64,000 bases of DNA from positions 33,871-97,870 of the forward strand of contig DBTV01000050.1 in the NCBI GenBank assembly GCA_002307235.1, in the 5' to 3' direction. Positions 25,595-34,646 of this stretch are shown here, one piece after another; position 1 is the stretch's first letter, and every line of letters starts with the position of its first letter. Under the pieces are notes generated by a model. The model was not told where the DNA came from. It did not search any database and saw nothing but the letters and a program-made list of their open reading frames with translations. The DNA is from Acidobacteriaceae bacterium UBA1307 (GTDB lineage: Bacteria; Acidobacteriota; Terriglobia; Terriglobales; Acidobacteriaceae). The translations under genes were made by a program, and so were the position numbers.

Positions 25595-25616
25595 GGCCGG
25601 AGAGCCGGCTCCGGCC
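25595..25616. promoter_or_regulatory. GC hairpin in the phoH leader
   Basis: GGCCGGAG / CTCCGGCC stem with a six-base loop, about 40 bases upstream of the phoH start. On the phoH strand it is followed by TCTTCTTTTCCC, so it could act as an attenuator or as a terminator for upstream transcription. Confidence 0.4.
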
Positions 25617-25953
25617 TTTCATCGGTTGCGCGTTCCGTTGGGAGTTTGAGGCAGACGACCGGCCCGAACTGAAGTTCGGCCTGATCGGGCAGGAAAGCGG
25701 GTTGGCGTAGGTAACCAAATCCGGTATCTGCCGAGAGAGTAGCGCGCATGGAGCCCGCCGTCAATCAATGAGCCATAAAAATCGCGCCGCCCCCGCGTTT
25801 TTCTCGAATACTGCCCCGCGGCCGCCTCCCCGGCTTCTTCATTGACCTCGCCCTTCTTTTCCCGTAGACTAGAAGACTGCGAGGGATGCGGCTCGAGTTG
25901 CATTCCGACTCCGCATCATTTTCCCTGAAAACAGGGCAGTTGAAGGAATAATC

Positions 25954-26229
25954 ATGGCAAACCATGTATCCGCGCTCAAGCGCGTCCGTCAGACCGAGAC
26001 CCGCACCGAAGTGAACCGCGCCAATCGTAGCCGTGTGCGCACCAGCCTGCGCGCCCTTCGCGAGGCTCTCATCAAGGGTGATGTCCCGGCCGCTCAGACT
26101 CAGTATCGTGAGACCGCTTCTGCGCTCGACAAGAGTGTTCAGAAGGGTGTCCTTCACGCCAACACCGCTTCCCGTTACAAGAGCCGTCTCAATGCACGGC
26201 TGAAGGCCCTGGCGACCGCCAAGGCTTAG
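25954..26229 (+). CDS. rpsT: 30S ribosomal protein S20
   Basis: Primary 16S rRNA-binding protein of the 30S body. At 91 residues, with the family opening MANHVSALKRVRQTE, helical Lys/Arg-rich segments throughout (NRSRVRTSLRALREALIKGD) and the conserved late segment KGVLHANTASRYKSRLNARL, it is a complete S20. The ATG is preceded by AAGGAAT. It is monocistronic with its own strong terminator and divergent from phoH. Confidence 0.98.
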   Translation: MANHVSALKRVRQTETRTEVNRANRSRVRTSLRALREALIKGDVPAAQTQYRETASALDKSVQKGVLHANTASRYKSRLNARLKALATAKA

Positions 26230-26244
26230 TTGCGGACAAGCTGA

Positions 26245-26277
26245 AAACCCCAGGCCTCGGCCTGGGGTTTTTTCTTT
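26245..26277 (+). terminator. Terminator after rpsT
   Basis: AAACCCCAGGC / GCCTGGGGTTT stem with a CTCG tetraloop followed by TTTCTTTT. Confidence 0.92.
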
Positions 26278-26307
26278 TGCTCTCGTTCTCCAAGAAAAAG
26301 GAAAAAA

Positions 26308-26889
26308 CTACTCCGGCAGCGGCGCTTCGGTCCACCGGCTCCCGGTAAAGTAGTGAAACACCGTTCTCCGGTCGATCACCGCATCGGCCAGCGCATCGTG
26401 GGTCAATCGGGCCGGTCGCGGCCGCAGCCCTGCCTGCGCCTCATGCACCTGCTCAGGGCTGGCCGGGTCAATGCCCCAGGAGAATCCCAGAACTCCTGTC
26501 GACGCCTGCAGTTGCAACCGGTCCGTCTCCTCGGCCACGGCCAACTCTTGTGGCTCCGTCCGATCCGAGAAAAACACCAGCAGCGAGACCCGTCCCTCGA
26601 CCGCGCACAGTGCCGCCCAGTCCTCGGAGCCCTCCCGTTCCAGGCTCGCATGCAGCACGTTTTCGGGGCGGTGTGCCTGATACGTCTGCGGAATCAGGCA
26701 GTTGCGACGCTCCAGCTCTGCGCGCACCCCCTCCGGCAGCTCTGGAAACGCATTCACCGGAAGGTGGCGCACACGATAAGGCAGCGCCCGGCCCTCTACC
26801 GTCACCTGCCCGCTGCGCACCAGCGGCTGCTGTGCCACAACCGTGACCGACAGCAAAACCGTCCATTCTAAAAAACTCCGTACGAGCAT
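26308..26889 (-). CDS. Exported protein, unknown function
   Basis: A 193-residue protein with an ideal SD (AAAGGAGGGTGG) immediately before the ATG and an N-terminal signal (LVRSFLEWTVLLSVTVVAQQ). The mature part has a beta-rich core (GRVSLLVFFSDRTEPQELAV) and two Cys (NCLIPQ, ALCAVEG) that could form a disulfide. No known catalytic motif is visible. The C-terminus (HDALADAVIDRRTVFHYFTG) is reminiscent of small proteins common in acidobacterial genomes, but I cannot name a family. Monocistronic. Confidence 0.65.
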   Translation of the reverse strand: MLVRSFLEWTVLLSVTVVAQQPLVRSGQVTVEGRALPYRVRHLPVNAFPELPEGVRAELERRNCLIPQTYQAHRPENVLHASLEREGSEDWAALCAVEGRVSLLVFFSDRTEPQELAVAEETDRLQLQASTGVLGFSWGIDPASPEQVHEAQAGLRPRPARLTHDALADAVIDRRTVFHYFTGSRWTEAPLPE

Positions 26890-27245
26890 CCACCCTCCTT
26901 TTGCAGCTTATGACGATCCTGCGAAATTCTCCATCCGTGCGCCCATAAATTCTTCTCCGTTCAAGCAAAAACAGACTTTCGTTTCGGGAATTGCATTCGG
27001 AAGTAATTGTTCCTGCCGCACAACGCCAACCTCCGCGCTCATGTTTCTTCTGAGAAGGACGAAAATTCTGATGGAAGTTAGTGCATCGTGCGTTCCAACG
27101 CCCGCGTCCGCTGAGCAATACATCCCTTTTCCACATCTCCGAGGGGTGACGCGACGAGCAGACTCGCCTCATCTTGCCACCGGCAAGCCGTGCGCAGTAC
27201 TGCCTGTTCCCCATCGCGCACGCCGAAAACCCGTGGAGAAATGGA
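26890..27245. other. Divergent intergenic region
   Basis: Contains the promoters for the exported protein and the next chemoreceptor. Slightly AT-richer than its surroundings. No ORF or RNA recognised. Confidence 0.5.
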
Positions 27246-28883
27246 ATGCTTTCAACCATCAAAAACGTAAAGCTGTCGCGCAAGTTCACCATCGCCTTCG
27301 GCACGGTCTGCGTACTGTGCCTGGTACAGGGCATTGTGGCGCTCATCGGTCTGGCACGCATCCATGTCACAACCACCGACCTTACCAACAAGGTTCTGCC
27401 GGCCATGCAGGCTCTGAGTGTGATGCGCAGCGAGATGCAAGGCGTGCGGCGCACCGAGTTGGCCCTTCTGCTCTGCAAGGATCAGCCCTGCACCGTGCAA
27501 TACGGCCCGCGACGCCTCAACTACCTGAAGAAATTCCAGGAAGCCCGCGAAAAAATGGCCAAGCTCTCGCTCTTTCCGGAAAGCCGCGCGAAATTCGAGG
27601 CCGCCACCAACGACTTCGATAGCTATACCTCGCAAAGCCAGTCGGTGATTGACGAATTTTTGGCACAGGAAAAGAAAGACACCACCGTGCTCGGCACCAA
27701 GCAGCAAAAGCTGCGTGATACCTTCAATCGCTCACTCGGCACCATGGGAGAGCTCACCGATCATTACATCGAACTCGGCCAGCAGGACAGCGACAAGATC
27801 AACGCCGCCAACAGCACCATGCGCTGGCTCGGCTTCGTTGTCATGGTTCTGGTCGTCGCCCTTTGCATCGGCATCGGGACCATGCTCACGCGCATGATTG
27901 CTCCGCCGCTGGAACGCGCCACGGCGGCCCTGGAACGGGTTGCCGGCAAAGACCTCACCGTTTCGGTCGCGGTTGAAAGCAGCGACGAGGTCGGCCGTCT
28001 CTCCGAGGCGCTCAACGAAACCGTCGAGGCCATCCGCACCGTGCTGCACTCAGTCTCCGAAGGCGTCGAAACCCTCGCCCGCTCTACCGAGGAACTGCGC
28101 ACCCGCGCCACCACCACCAGCGGCAACACGACCGTGCAGACCAACAAGATCAGCCAGATTGCCGCCGCCGTGCAGCAGATGACAGCCACCATCGGCGAGA
28201 TCAGCGCCAACGCCGAAACCGCCGCGCATGCCAGCCAGCGCTCGGCCGAAACCGCCGGCGAAGGCGGCAACGTCATGCAGCGCGCCGCCTCCACCATGGA
28301 GCAGATCGCCACCACCACCGACTCGGTCACCGACAAGATGGACTCACTCGCCATCCGCGCCGAAGAGATCGGCAAGATCGTCAACGTCATTCAGGGCATC
28401 AGCGAACAGACCAACCTGCTGGCCCTCAACGCCGCCATCGAGGCCGCACGCGCCGGTGAACACGGCCGGGGCTTTGCCGTCGTCGCCGGCGAGGTCCGTC
28501 GGCTGGCCGAGCGCACCAAGGGCGCCACAGAGGAGATCTCCGGCACCATTCACGCCATTCAGCAAGAGACGCTCTCGACCGCTGCCGTCATGTCACAGAG
28601 CAACTCCACCGTGCAGAGCGGCCTGAGCGAAACGGCCGAGGCGCGCGCCAGTCTCGATTCCACCATTGCGTCTTCGCGCGAGGTCGAACACATGATCTCG
28701 CTGATCGCCACCGCCGCCAGCGAGCAGACCGCCGCCTCGGGCGAGATCAGTGAAAGCACCGGACACATCTCGCAACTGGCCGGAGAAAACACGCAGGCCG
28801 CCGAAGAGATTGCCGAGGCCTGCCACAGCCTCTCCGCGCTCGCCGCACAGCTTGAAGAACAGGTTGGTCAGTTCCGCATCTAG
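27246..28883 (+). CDS. Methyl-accepting chemotaxis protein with CX4C sensor motif
   Basis: A 545-residue chemoreceptor starting at an ATG with GGAGA upstream. TM1 is about residues 15-37 (FTIAFGTVCVLCLVQGIVAL). The periplasmic helical bundle carries RRTELALLLCKDQPC, a CX4C pair at Cys77/Cys82. TM2 is about 196-216 (GFVVMVLVVALCIGIGTMLT). HAMP and a complete MA domain follow, with the usual hairpin (ISEQTNLLALNAAIEAARAG). No CheR pentapeptide is visible at the C-terminus (EEQVGQFRI). The next receptor, about 500 bp downstream, is a close paralogue with the same Cys spacing. The Cys pair may sense redox state or a metal; this is inference. Confidence 0.95.
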   Translation: MLSTIKNVKLSRKFTIAFGTVCVLCLVQGIVALIGLARIHVTTTDLTNKVLPAMQALSVMRSEMQGVRRTELALLLCKDQPCTVQYGPRRLNYLKKFQEAREKMAKLSLFPESRAKFEAATNDFDSYTSQSQSVIDEFLAQEKKDTTVLGTKQQKLRDTFNRSLGTMGELTDHYIELGQQDSDKINAANSTMRWLGFVVMVLVVALCIGIGTMLTRMIAPPLERATAALERVAGKDLTVSVAVESSDEVGRLSEALNETVEAIRTVLHSVSEGVETLARSTEELRTRATTTSGNTTVQTNKISQIAAAVQQMTATIGEISANAETAAHASQRSAETAGEGGNVMQRAASTMEQIATTTDSVTDKMDSLAIRAEEIGKIVNVIQGISEQTNLLALNAAIEAARAGEHGRGFAVVAGEVRRLAERTKGATEEISGTIHAIQQETLSTAAVMSQSNSTVQSGLSETAEARASLDSTIASSREVEHMISLIATAASEQTAASGEISESTGHISQLAGENTQAAEEIAEACHSLSALAAQLEEQVGQFRI

Positions 28884-29404
28884 GGTCTGTTGAGCTTCCA
28901 ACAACCCCCAGGAATCTCCCCTGCCGCGCCGCGTTCTTTTGCCTAACCTGGCAAAACCATCGCGGCGTGGTTTCTTTTGCCCAAGGAGGCTGCTCTCTTC
29001 TTCCTGCCGTAATTTCATGCAAGAGTTTCCAGGCCGGAAAATTACTTTTCTGCTTATTATCTTTCGCAGTAATTCCATATTTCTATGTTTATTTTTTAAA
29101 TAACAATCTTCAAATTACAAACGCACAGAAAGTAGCCGCTTCCAGAGCGGTCTTCGCGCATTCTTAGTGCCGCCTATCCGCCGTCCTGAATATAGCCAAC
29201 TTACTCAAGTTTTGTTGCCCTGGGCCGAAAAGCGAGTGTAGCAAAAGTTATATCCACGGAAACTGGCTTCAGGGGGCATCTGCAGAGCACGCCCCCACTC
29301 CGTCTTCGTCACATCAACGGACCCGCGCTCGGCAGTTGTGGCAGATCTGGTTCCGTTCAGGCCCCTCGCTGTATTGAGGTGATTGATTGTGAACGAGGAG
29401 GAAT
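28884..29404. other. Intergenic region between tandem chemoreceptors
   Basis: 520 bp without a convincing gene. The middle (about 29030-29130) is markedly AT-rich, with a run around TTTATTTTTTAAATAAC, likely promoter DNA for the downstream receptor. An imperfect GC hairpin (CGCCGCG...CGCGGCG) lies near 28930-28970 and might end the upstream transcript. Confidence 0.5.
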
Positions 29405-31108
29405 ATGATGTTTTCTTCATTGAGAAATATGCCTTTGGCACGCAAGTTCGCCGTGGCCTTCGGCACGGTCTGTGCGCTGTGCATCATCCTGGGAATTTCC
29501 TGCATCATCGGGTTTATGCGCATCAATCACGGTGTCAACGACGTAGTCACCAATGCCATGCCGTCCATCAAAGTTCTCGGCGACATCCGCTACCAGATCG
29601 CCTACATCCGGCGCGCCGAATCCGCGCTGTTTATCTGCCCCGACCATGAATGCAAAGTGCATTATCAGGAGAAGCGCCAGAATGCCCTGACCACCTTTAA
29701 CTCCGACATGGATAAGTACCAGGCCATGATCTCCTATCCCGGGGAGCGCGAGTTCTACAACGCCATTCGGCAGAACATGGACTCGTATCTGTCCGCCAGC
29801 GCTCAGGTCTTCCAACTTCTGGATCAGGGTGACAAGGAGAAGGCCGCGGCCATGTATTCGGACGATCCATCCATACGCCAGTATTACAACGGCGCAACCG
29901 AGGCCGCCGACAAGGACATGGCATTGAATGAAAAGGGCGGCAATGACTCTGGCACGCGCGCGCTGCGCATCGGCAGTTCCATGCTCGTCATGGCCTGTCT
30001 GGTGATGGTGGTTGTCTTTGTGGCCTGTGCTCTCATTGGCATCTCGCTGACCCGCCTGGTGGTGCCACCGCTGCAAGAGGTCACCAACGCGTTGGAACGC
30101 ATTGCACATAAGGACCTCACCGTCTCTGTCGAAGCCACCTCCGAAGATGAGGTTGGCCGGCTCTCGACCGCGCTGAATGAGACCGCCGTCTCCATACGCA
30201 CCGTGTTGCAATCGGTTGCCCAGAGCGCGGAAACGCTCTCAGCTGCCGCCGAAGAGCTGAGCGTACGCTCAACGCAGACCAGTGGCAACACGCAGACGCA
30301 GACCGCCAAGATCAACCAGATTGCCGCGGCGGCGCAGGAGATGACGGCGACCATCGGCGAAATCAGCCACAATGCCGGTTCGGCCGCCGAAGCCAGCCGC
30401 AAGTCCGCCTCCACCGCCGACGAAGGTGGTTCGGTGATGCAGCGCGCCGCGGCCACCATGGAACAAATCGCCTCGGCCACCGGCACCGTCACTGAAAAAA
30501 TGGACTCGCTCGCTTCGCGCTCGGAAGAGATCGGCAAGGTGGTCAGCGTGATTCAGGAGATCAGCGAACAGACCAATCTGCTGGCTCTCAACGCCGCCAT
30601 CGAAGCCGCGCGCGCCGGCGAACATGGTCGCGGCTTCGCCGTCGTCGCGGGCGAGGTTCGACGCCTTGCCGAGCGCACCAAAGGCGCCACCGAAGAGATC
30701 GCCTTCACCATCCGCGCCATTCAGCAGGAGACGCACGACACGGCCTCCGTCATGGAAGAAAGCAGCAACACCGTCCAGAGCGGCCTGAGCGAAACCACCG
30801 ACGCTCAATCCAGTCTCGAAGCCACCATTGCCGCTTCGCGCGACGTCGAGCACATGATCAACCTCATCGCGACAGCCGCCACCCAGCAGACTTCGGCTTC
30901 GGGCGAGATCAGCGAAAACGCGGCGCACATCTCGCAACTGGCCGGGGAAAACACGCAGGCATCCGAAGAGATTGCCGAGGCGTGCAAGAACCTCTCCATG
31001 CTCGCCAACGACCTCGACGGCGCGATTCGCGAGTTCCGCTTCGACCACGACACGAAGGCCGACAAGCCCCAACCAATGCCCTCCCGCTATCGCGCCACGG
31101 CTGCCTGA
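29405..31108 (+). CDS. Methyl-accepting chemotaxis protein with CX4C sensor motif
   Basis: A 567-residue chemoreceptor with a GAGGAGG SD. TM1 is about residues 15-38. The periplasmic bundle includes IRRAESALFICPDHEC (Cys78/Cys83), the same CX4C arrangement as in the upstream paralogue. TM2 is about 198-222 (LVMACLVMVVVFVACALIGI). HAMP and a full MA domain follow, with the conserved hairpin (ISEQTNLLALNAAIEAARAG). The C-terminal extension (DHDTKADKPQPMPSRYRATA) is short and basic without a CheR-binding pentapeptide. It forms a tandem with the previous receptor and is followed by a terminator. Confidence 0.95.
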   Translation: MMFSSLRNMPLARKFAVAFGTVCALCIILGISCIIGFMRINHGVNDVVTNAMPSIKVLGDIRYQIAYIRRAESALFICPDHECKVHYQEKRQNALTTFNSDMDKYQAMISYPGEREFYNAIRQNMDSYLSASAQVFQLLDQGDKEKAAAMYSDDPSIRQYYNGATEAADKDMALNEKGGNDSGTRALRIGSSMLVMACLVMVVVFVACALIGISLTRLVVPPLQEVTNALERIAHKDLTVSVEATSEDEVGRLSTALNETAVSIRTVLQSVAQSAETLSAAAEELSVRSTQTSGNTQTQTAKINQIAAAAQEMTATIGEISHNAGSAAEASRKSASTADEGGSVMQRAAATMEQIASATGTVTEKMDSLASRSEEIGKVVSVIQEISEQTNLLALNAAIEAARAGEHGRGFAVVAGEVRRLAERTKGATEEIAFTIRAIQQETHDTASVMEESSNTVQSGLSETTDAQSSLEATIAASRDVEHMINLIATAATQQTSASGEISENAAHISQLAGENTQASEEIAEACKNLSMLANDLDGAIREFRFDHDTKADKPQPMPSRYRATAA

Positions 31109-31128
31109 TCAACATTTTTTTCAACACG

Positions 31129-31159
31129 GGCCGGATGCCAACCAGCATTCGGCCTTTTT
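31129..31159 (+). terminator. Terminator after the tandem chemoreceptor
   Basis: GGCCGGATGC / GCATTCGGCC stem with a six-base loop followed by five Ts. Confidence 0.88.
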
Positions 31160-31294
31160 GCATCAGCATCCCGCATCGCGCCGTTGCGCGCGGCCTCCTT
31201 ATCAATTCCTGATTGACGCGCCCCTCCACGCACTCTAGCTTGGTAGGTGGGTCAGCGCGGGGCATCCTCTCCGCCACCCAGAGAGGAAGGATGC

Positions 31295-32851
31295 ATGACA
31301 GGCAACCGATGGTTACGGTCCTCCATATTCTTCGCGCTTCTTCTGCTCTTGGCTTTGCCTTCACTGCACGGCCAGGATCTGAAGAGCTTTGAACAGCGCA
31401 TCACCACCAAGGTTCTTCCCAACGGCCTCACACTGATCCTCTGCGAGCGGCCAGACGCACCGGTTTTCAGTTACTCCACCTTCATCAATGCCGGCAGTGC
31501 CAACGATCCCTCGGGCCAGAGCGGACTGGCGCACATGTTCGAGCATCTCGCCTTCAAGGGCACCAGCCAGATCGGCACCAGCGATTACGCCGCCGAAAAG
31601 CTTGCCCTCGCCAAGGTGGAAGCCGCCAATGACGCCTATCAGGCCGAGGCGCTCAAGTCCGTCGGCCGCGACGAAAAAAAGCTCGCCGCCTTGCACAAGA
31701 CCTTCCTCGACGCGCAGGCCGAGGCGCATAAATTTGTTGTGCCCAACCAGTTCACCGATGTGGCCGAGCGCAACGGCGCCACCGGGCTCAACGCCAGCAC
31801 CGGCCTCGACGAGACGCAGTACTTTTGGTCGATGCCAGAAAATCGCCTTGAGCTTTGGGCATGGCTTGAGAGCGGCCGCCTCTCCGACACCGTCGCCCGT
31901 GAGTTCTACAAGGAGCGCGACGTCGTCAACGAAGAGCGCCGCATGCGCGTCGACTCCAGCCCCACCGGCCGGCTTGTCGAACAGTTTCTCGCCACCGCCT
32001 ATGTTGCCCATCCCTACGGCCGCAGCGGTGTTGGCTGGCCCAGCGAGGTTGCGCAGATCACCGCCACCGAGGCCATGGCCTTCCACAAGAAGTACTACGT
32101 CGGCTCGAATATTGTTGTCGCCGTCGTCGGTGATGTGAAGGCCAGCGAGGCTCTCCCCATCCTCGAAAAATACTTCAGCCGCGTGCCCGCCGGTCCGCAA
32201 CCTGAGGAAATGACCACCGTCGAACCCGTGCAGTTCGCCGAAAAGTCCGTCGTCATTCGCGAAAAGACGCAGCCCTTCTATCTCGAGGGCTATCATCGCG
32301 GCAGCTACAAGGATCCTGACGACACCGTATACGACGCCATCAGCGACATTCTGTCGAACGGTCGCGTCTCGCGCCTCTATCGCAGCCTCGTCCGCGATCA
32401 GCAGATCGCCGCCGCCGTCGAAGGCTTCAGCCCCTTCCCCGGCGACAAGTATCCGGGCCTGTTCGCCTTCTTCGCCGTTCCGCTCCCCGGCCACACGCCG
32501 GCGGAAATGCGTACGGCCATCCACAAGGAGATTGACAAGCTCAAGACCGCCGAGGTCTCCGACGCCGAGCTGGCCATGTACAAGACCCGCGCTCGCGCCA
32601 GCCTTCTGCGCGGTCTCGCCAACAATCAGGGCCTCGCCAACACCCTCACCGAGTATCAGACCCGCTATGGCGACTGGCGCGAACTCTTCCGCCAGCTTGA
32701 TCGCGTCGATCAGGTCTCGAAGGCCGATATTCGCCGCGTCGCCGCCAAGGTCTTTGTCGACTCCAACCGCACCACCGCCGAGATCGACACCGACGCTCAA
32801 CCTGCCGCAGCTCCGCAAGCCACGGCGCAACCCGCGGGAGCCGCCCAATGA
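31295..32851 (+). CDS. M16 zinc peptidase, catalytic partner
   Basis: Exported peptidase of the pitrilysin/processing-peptidase family, 518 residues. It has a signal sequence (SSIFFALLLLLALPSLHGQ) and the inverted zinc motif HMFEH (His80, Glu83, His84). The downstream Glu ligand lies in the NEERRMR region (about 213-214). An insertion of about 55 helical, Lys/Glu/Ala-rich residues lies between these. The C-terminal domain has the substrate-side segment GRVSRLYRSLVRD. The ATG is chosen for its GAGGAAGG SD. Its stop overlaps the start of a second M16 gene that lacks zinc ligands; together they should form an alpha/beta heterodimer in the periplasm. Confidence 0.92.
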   Translation: MTGNRWLRSSIFFALLLLLALPSLHGQDLKSFEQRITTKVLPNGLTLILCERPDAPVFSYSTFINAGSANDPSGQSGLAHMFEHLAFKGTSQIGTSDYAAEKLALAKVEAANDAYQAEALKSVGRDEKKLAALHKTFLDAQAEAHKFVVPNQFTDVAERNGATGLNASTGLDETQYFWSMPENRLELWAWLESGRLSDTVAREFYKERDVVNEERRMRVDSSPTGRLVEQFLATAYVAHPYGRSGVGWPSEVAQITATEAMAFHKKYYVGSNIVVAVVGDVKASEALPILEKYFSRVPAGPQPEEMTTVEPVQFAEKSVVIREKTQPFYLEGYHRGSYKDPDDTVYDAISDILSNGRVSRLYRSLVRDQQIAAAVEGFSPFPGDKYPGLFAFFAVPLPGHTPAEMRTAIHKEIDKLKTAEVSDAELAMYKTRARASLLRGLANNQGLANTLTEYQTRYGDWRELFRQLDRVDQVSKADIRRVAAKVFVDSNRTTAEIDTDAQPAAAPQATAQPAGAAQ

Positions 32852-34305
32852 TCTTTCCCTCTTCGTTGCTCAAGTCCCTCGGAGTCGCAACGCTCGCGCT
32901 CGCCTCCGTCTCTGTCCTCGCGCAGCAGGCCAAACCGTGGGAACAGATTCCCACCCCCAAGCTGCATGAGTTCCATCCGCAGCAGCCCAAGCGCATCGAA
33001 CTGAAAAACGGCATCGTGCTCTTTTTGCAAGAGGATCACGAGCTGCCCTTCGTCTCCGGCTCCGTGCTCATCCCTGGCGGCGCACGCGATGAGGACGCGG
33101 CCAAGGCCGGCCTCGTCGACCTCTACGGTCAGGCCTGGCGCACCAGCGGCTCGGCCACGCATCCGGGCGACGCCCTTGATGACCTGCTTGAAGCCAAGGC
33201 CGCCAGCATTGAGACCGACGGCGGACTCGACTCCACCTCGCTCTCCTGGAATTCCCTCAAAGCCGATGCCGATCAGGTCTTCGATCTCGCCATAGATCTG
33301 CTCTTCCATCCCAAGTTCGACGCGCAGAAGCTCGCCCTCGCCAAACAGCAAGAGGCCGCCGGCATTGTGCGCCGCAACGACGACGCGGGCGAAATCACCG
33401 GCCGCGAGGCCAACCGGCTCGCCTACGGTGCCAACAGCCCCTACGCGCGTCAGCCCGAGCTGGCCACCATCATCCCCATCTCGCCCGCCGACCTCGCGGC
33501 CTGGCACGAGCGCACCCTCAAGGGCAAGCTGATTGTCACCGTGCTCGGCGACTTCAATTCCACCACCGAAGAGGCCAAGCTCCGCGCCGTCTTTGAGAAG
33601 CTGCCCGCCGTCGCGCCCGCACCCAAGCGCACCGAGAGCTTCACCGGCCCCAAACCCGGCGTCTACTTCATCAACAAGGACGACGTGAACCAGTCGAACA
33701 TCCGCATCGTCGGCCTCGGCACCGATCGTCACAACCCGGATCTGCCCGCGCTCTCGGTCATCAATGAGGTGCTCGGCGGCGGCTTCGCCAGTCGGCTCTT
33801 CCAGAAGGTCCGCACCGAGCTTGGTCTGGCCTACGCGGTCGGCGGCGGCTACGGTGCCAGCTATGACCACCCCGGCGTCTTCTATGCCGTCGTGATCACC
33901 AAGAGCGCCTCGACCGTGGATGCCACCAAGGCCACCCTCGCCGAGCTCAACGGCCTCACCACGCGCCCCTTCACCGAAGAGGAGCTCAAGCGAGCCAAGG
34001 ACAACATCCTCAACTCCTTCCTCTTCCGCTATGACTCGCGCGCCAAGGTGCTGGCAGCCCATGAACTGCTCGAGTACTACGGCTACCCGGCCGACTACCT
34101 TGAGACCTACAAGGCCGGTATCGAGAAGGTCACCACCGCCGACCTCGAGCGCGTCGCCAAAAAATACATCCACCCCGACAAGCTGGCCATTCTCGTCGTC
34201 GGCAAGGGCGACGAGATCAAGCCCTCGCTCGACGATCTGAAACTCGGCCCCGTGCAGCCTATCGACATCACCATCCCGATGCCCAAGCCGCCCGCCGCCC
34301 AATAG
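32848..34305 (+). CDS. M16 peptidase-like, non-catalytic partner
   Basis: A 485-residue exported M16-fold protein with a signal peptide (SLGVATLALASVSVLAQQ). Where the HxxEH motif should stand it reads GLVDLYGQAW, so the zinc site is absent. The C-terminal half keeps the Arg/Tyr substrate-binding pattern (VRTELGLAYAVGGGYGASYD), as expected of the beta-type subunit in heterodimeric M16B peptidases. It overlaps the upstream catalytic gene by four bases (ATGA), so the two are translationally coupled. A strong terminator follows. Confidence 0.9.
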   Translation: MIFPSSLLKSLGVATLALASVSVLAQQAKPWEQIPTPKLHEFHPQQPKRIELKNGIVLFLQEDHELPFVSGSVLIPGGARDEDAAKAGLVDLYGQAWRTSGSATHPGDALDDLLEAKAASIETDGGLDSTSLSWNSLKADADQVFDLAIDLLFHPKFDAQKLALAKQQEAAGIVRRNDDAGEITGREANRLAYGANSPYARQPELATIIPISPADLAAWHERTLKGKLIVTVLGDFNSTTEEAKLRAVFEKLPAVAPAPKRTESFTGPKPGVYFINKDDVNQSNIRIVGLGTDRHNPDLPALSVINEVLGGGFASRLFQKVRTELGLAYAVGGGYGASYDHPGVFYAVVITKSASTVDATKATLAELNGLTTRPFTEEELKRAKDNILNSFLFRYDSRAKVLAAHELLEYYGYPADYLETYKAGIEKVTTADLERVAKKYIHPDKLAILVVGKGDEIKPSLDDLKLGPVQPIDITIPMPKPPAAQ

Positions 34306-34330
34306 CAAGGCAACCAGCCCCACCCCATCC

Positions 34331-34363
34331 AAGGCCGGACCCCACACAGGGTCCGGCCTTTCG
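34331..34363 (+). terminator. Terminator after the M16 pair
   Basis: AAGGCCGGACCC / GGGTCCGGCCTT stem with a small loop and a short T-run. Confidence 0.85.
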
Positions 34364-34646
34364 ATTGCCCACGGGCCAGAGACAGATCTGGGAATGTTTT
34401 TTTTGAAGGGCAACCGCAGATCCCTCGACTCACCCCTCCCCAGACTGAAGAAAACGCCGGAGGCCCCGTTCGCTCGGGATGACAGTCCCGAAGAGTGGAA
34501 CACTGTTCGACTGCTCCCTGGTTCACTATTCCCCCAGTCCACACCGAGCCCCTCAGTCCCTAGTTCCTCCCACTTGAGCCTCACCGCCCGTGTAAGCAAC
34601 AATAGACACGTCTTGCGTCCAACGGTTCGCAGAAGGAGTTCGATTC
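34364..34646. other. Spacer with low-complexity acidobacterial-type repeat
   Basis: Contains CGTTCGCTCGGGATGACAGT and a downstream CCCTGG/CCCCCAGTCC/CAGTCCCTAGTTCC tract, resembling low-complexity tracts also present near 61.9 and 63.4 kb. No gene. Confidence 0.5.

Noticed and set aside
28290..28303. A match to the tmRNA 3' end (GCCGCCTCCACCA) inside a chemoreceptor gene as a possible attachment site
   Set aside because: A 13-base match within conserved coding sequence, far from ssrA and on ordinary chromosome; best explained by chance in GC-rich DNA.
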